The notes under the pieces were generated by a model. The model did no database searches, was not told the DNA's origin, and saw only the letters and a list, made by a program, of their open reading frames with translations. From assembly GCA_003342815.1 (NCBI GenBank), contig PTEX01000145.1, forward strand, positions 558,154 through 622,153: a stretch of 64,000 nucleotides of DNA. Reading direction: 5' to 3'. The DNA is from Eudromia elegans (lineage: Eukaryota > Chordata > Aves > Tinamiformes > Tinamidae). The position numbers and the translations under genes are program-made. Shown in pieces: positions 60,179-64,000 of the stretch (its first letter is position 1; each line of letters opens with the position of its first letter).

Positions 60179-63100
60179 TTAATAGGAGAGTAGAAGCACT
60201 GTGCTTCACCATTCCAAGTTAGATCTAACACAGCTGCAGTATTTTCAGAAGAGATACAAAAATAGTCAAGAAGTGCACTGCTTTTACGGATGAGACGCTT
60301 CACATGACTATTTCATTTCCAAAATGAAACTCAAATGCAGCTTTGCATTAGTTCCAGAGCACAGGGCAACATTTTGTGCTAAGCTGTCCAGAGAGAGAGG
60401 AGCTGCCCTGGGAATCAGCCTGCTTCCACTTGCTTCATGCCAGCCTCTCCTCTACAAGGAATGCTTCCCTTGGTTCTTCGGATCCTCGAAGTTATAGGGT
60501 AGCTGAGCTAAAGCAAAACCCTGATCATCCTCGAGAGGGATGAATAGGGAGTGTCCTCAGGTTTCCCACAGCTTTTCCCTGGCAGCCGAGAGTCTCTTCC
60601 TCATATACACAGACATACAGAATATTTTGTGAATGAATTGACTGTGTCAAACAAGCTCAGCTCATACATATAGTGGAGTTTTATTACGCTTATAATAATT
60701 TATTTGTCAAAAGGTTTCAACCTGGTTTGAGTAGTTCAACAACTGATTACTGGTCTAGATTATGTGTTGTGAAAGAGTACTGTCAGTCTCAACAAGTCAT
60801 ATGGAGCCTGCTGTGAAAAAACATTAGAAGGATTGCACATGGATAGATGAGCAGCTGCTATCCAAAATAGTGCATAAACTTCACTAGCTTTTCCTAGACT
60901 ATTTTCCTTTGGCGCAATGATCACTTCTCCATTGTTGAGGCAGTGAATTCAGATTTCTGATAATTGTCAACTATGAAGAGCCGCATGACAAGAAAACTAC
61001 TTGGAAGAATGTAGAATGACTCAAATAAGCACTGAACAGGATAATTCCTGGATACGTGCGTGTAAGACATTCCTCTAGGGAAGCCTTACGATGAGACAGT
61101 GATATTAACAACATTTAAAAGGGTGGGTGGTTAACACAGAGAAAGTATTCAGTTCAACAACAAATGTCATTCTAATCTCTACACAAGTGTGACAGCCAAG
61201 CTGCTATAACCAGAAATAGGTTTTAAATGATATATTTCCCTGGAGCACTATCAGTGAAGCTCAGATCATCAGAGGTGTAGAATTCTCACATCCCCAAAAA
61301 GCATTTCAGAGCTTACACTACTGCCCTGAGAGATGCTGGTAGGCAAAATATCCAGCCCAGGCTGCAGCCAAGCGAAGCAGCAGTAGTTGTCTTTCAGCAG
61401 CCATCTCCTGGTAGCATTTTCACACCAACTCTTGAGGAGCAAGCTGTGGGCTTCCTGTAAATTGAGCATGTTGTCGGGCTGAATCTTGCTCCTGAGGCTC
61501 AGTCTTAGGTGAAATAGCTGGATCTGAGCACAAGCAGCTTCCTCCAGAAAAAAGTGCCTTCTCACCAAACTCAGTTTAACCTGTGCTCCCTCCATTATCA
61601 TGCGAGTTTTGACATTATTCCCTACAGACTTGGGAACCATGACACACAAGAGTGAAACCTATATTCAAAATAAATTTCTTTACAGATCAGGATTTCAATA
61701 TGTCCAAAATGTATTTGAAAAAAGTTTACTATGTCAGAGCTTGGAAGAATACCTGAATATGGAAACCTTCATTTCACATCCTAAGCAGTTCAGAGCTGCC
61801 TGGAAATGTGTTTCAACAAGAGTGGAAGGGGATTTCTTTAAAAAAATACGTTAGTATATCTATGACTTCTCCTTACAAATTATGGTAGGTTGAACTTGCC
61901 ACTTCTTCAGGTTGAATTTGGATAATTTAGCAAAAATCCTTTGAAGTTTCATGAAGTCTTCTGAAGTGCTCAGATTTCCTCTTGGTGTCATTTGCTAACT
62001 GTGCTCTCTATTCCCCGACTCAATTTATTGATGAAAGAATTAAGCAGACCTGAACGTATGATGGGGATTCCTTTGAGATTCTATTCAAAAATCACTGATA
62101 GGATAGAGTTGATTTTTCAAATAGCTGTGCAGTCACATTATATGTGGCATGGAAACAATGTCAAAAGGCTTAATAAAGTAAAACTGTTTCATCATAGTCG
62201 ACTGTTTTCCATTTGTCCACCAAGTCAGTTATTCTATCAGAAGAAATTAGACTGGTTTGAGATGATATGTTCTTGACAAATAAGTGCTGGCTGCTTCTTA
62301 TCACCTTACTGGTCTCTAGTGCATGTAAATTGATGGTTTTAATGTTGATCGTACAAGACAGTGCAAAATTTCAAATTGTCTAGAAATTAAAGTAAAGAAG
62401 AAGTAAAGCTGATCTGTGTTTTTTGAAGTATAGAAAATATTAGAATAGAAAATAAAGATTATATTACATTTTCAGACATTTCAGACATTTTTTCTTTAAA
62501 AAATCAGGATGGTGACACTAATACTGAAAAAAATGAAATTTCTAACTGCGTTGTTGAAATGGAACATTTCCATTCAATTATAAATAATAGTATTTTTTGT
62601 GTATGCACTTAAGAGATTAAAAGCTCCATATAGTTACATACTTAGCATATCTCTAAAAGGTTTCCTGCAAAATTCAGCTTCCAGTGCCTTAATTTATGTA
62701 GATAACATGATTATTTCAAAGTTAGAAACAAGATCGTTTCAGTTTAGAAGCCTGTTTTCCCTTCCAAAATACTTGACGTTGATCTGTGCAACATTTTTGC
62801 TTTAAGCATGTAAAATAACACTAAATCCTACAGCCATTTTTTTGATTAATGATTTCAAAACACAAAAACTCTTTGTAGACTTTTTTTGGCAAATTTATGT
62901 GTTTTGGATGGTCTCTGCATTTCTGTTTTCCACTGCTGATAAAACGTGTTTGTTTTTCTTATGAGATTGCTGTCTTCTAAACTATTTTTCCCCATTAAAC
63001 ATTTTGATGATTCCAAATATCAAGTTAGAATAAAAGCCAAGGAAAGCATTAGAATCTAGATTAAAATTATAATTTGTACACTATAGCGATAAAAGTTTCT

Positions 63101-64000
63101 TGTTGATTGACCATTATTTCTGTTTTAATTGCACAGTACTTGGACTCTTTGAATGAAAACAATTCAAGATGGTCACACTGGATTATTATCTTGGAGGATG
63201 TTATGGGAGTATTCCTCAGAAGATCAATTTAGGTTGATACTCTCAGACATATACATGACATGTACATCTCAGATGCATAACTACTTTGCTTAATGGGAAT
63301 GCAAGGCAGAACTAAAAGACATCTACGTTAGCCTACCGCAACTTTCAAGCTTCTTTTATGACCATCAAGTTACACTGAACGTGCTGTGACTTCCTATGGT
63401 GTTGCTATATTTGTTGGCAAGGTGTAGCCTGAGCATTTCTAGGCTCAGTGTATACGAGAATGTCACAAGGTTAGCTACATGAACCGATGCTGTAGGTTTT
63501 ACTCTGGTTTGTGCATGTGTTCAAATCTGCCTACATAAGTCAGATCTACACTTGATTTTTCTGTATCTGATGAAGGCCTAAGCAGAACATGATCTCTTAG
63601 TGATACAACTCAGCTTGGCAGATGCTTCTCATGTAGAGAGTTATATGTGCAAGATGGCACTTTCACTGGAACAGTCAGTGTCACTCGGGAGGAGCTGAGG
63701 AGAAAAGAGCTAGCAGAAGATAGGCAAATAAAAATATGCTGCTAGCATAGCCCTTGTCTGCGCTAGAATCACTTGTCTATATAATGAGCTGTAATTCTGT
63801 GGATGCAAGGACTGAGCAGAAAATTAAAATTTGTCATTGCAAGTTGACAAGTTGCAATGCAAGTTGCCCCTCTTGTCCACTGCAAATGTAAAGTAATACA
63901 AGGCAGGAAACATTATATCCCTGATGTGAGTCTTTATATTAGTCTTTCCCTGAGATGGGTCTTCACAGTAGTATTCCACTACTACTATATGCTGGGCTTC

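Larger units (their letters stand above)
46704..64000 (+). other. CPED1: CPED1 intron 2 (start; continues past window)
   Basis: About 17.3 kb in which I looked for the next expected CPED1 segment and saw none. AT-rich sequence with a 46-bp-period tandem duplication (52249-52341), a GT run (53688-53706), a 21-base A tract (55644-55664) and a TTTA run (60150-60178). The 133- and 126-codon minus-strand frames resemble nothing I recognise. Confidence 0.75.

Noticed and set aside
1-64000. CR1 retrotransposon 3' ends (typical of birds)
   Set aside because: I looked for the ATTCTRTG-type tail repeats on both strands and found no convincing copy, so none is annotated.

Overview
The window looks like a piece of a vertebrate nuclear genome, most likely avian. 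It is AT-rich intergenic and intronic DNA with a single dense CpG island and two multi-exon genes on the + strand. No bacterial-type operons, tRNA/rRNA genes, CRISPR arrays or intact transposon genes are visible. The bird assignment is an inference. The first gene is almost identical to vertebrate ING3 but compact (13.4 kb of coding span). The second is clearly CPED1 but well diverged from the human protein. No Alu- or L1-like sequence was recognised. The gene order ING3 then CPED1, both on the same strand, matches the human 7q31 order (TSPAN12-ING3-CPED1-WNT16).

Layout: 1-7.7 kb is intergenic, upstream of ING3, with poly-T tracts and no supportable gene. 7.78-8.87 kb is the ING3 CpG-island promoter, carrying ZNF143-, CRE-, CCAAT- and YY1-like sites. 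8146-21584 is ING3: 12 coding exons, all with gt/ag introns, assembling to a 417-residue protein with an N-terminal ING domain and a C-terminal PHD finger. Intron 2 contains a recent ~308-bp direct duplication, and intron 5 contains a good CTCF-like motif. The 3' UTR follows, with AATAAA signals at 22179 and 22350. 22.4-34.6 kb is the ING3-CPED1 intergenic interval.

34711-34962 is the CPED1 start exon, encoding a signal-anchor/signal-peptide N-terminus. 46517-46703 is the next CPED1 coding exon, in matching phase 0. The rest of the window (46.7-64 kb) is CPED1 intron sequence in which I found no further exon. A CpG-rich patch near 44.45-44.65 kb inside CPED1 intron 1 may be a secondary promoter.

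ING3 is a chromatin reader subunit of the NuA4/TIP60 acetyltransferase complex. CPED1 is a predicted secretory-pathway protein with cadherin-like and PC-esterase domains. They are neighbours by conserved synteny, and nothing in the sequence suggests a functional link. I found no convincing novel biological system. The observations most worth checking are the promoter repeat and factor sites, the tandem splice donor of ING3 exon 2, the near-identical intron-2 duplication, the CTCF-like site, the possible CPED1 alternative promoter, and several short local duplications.
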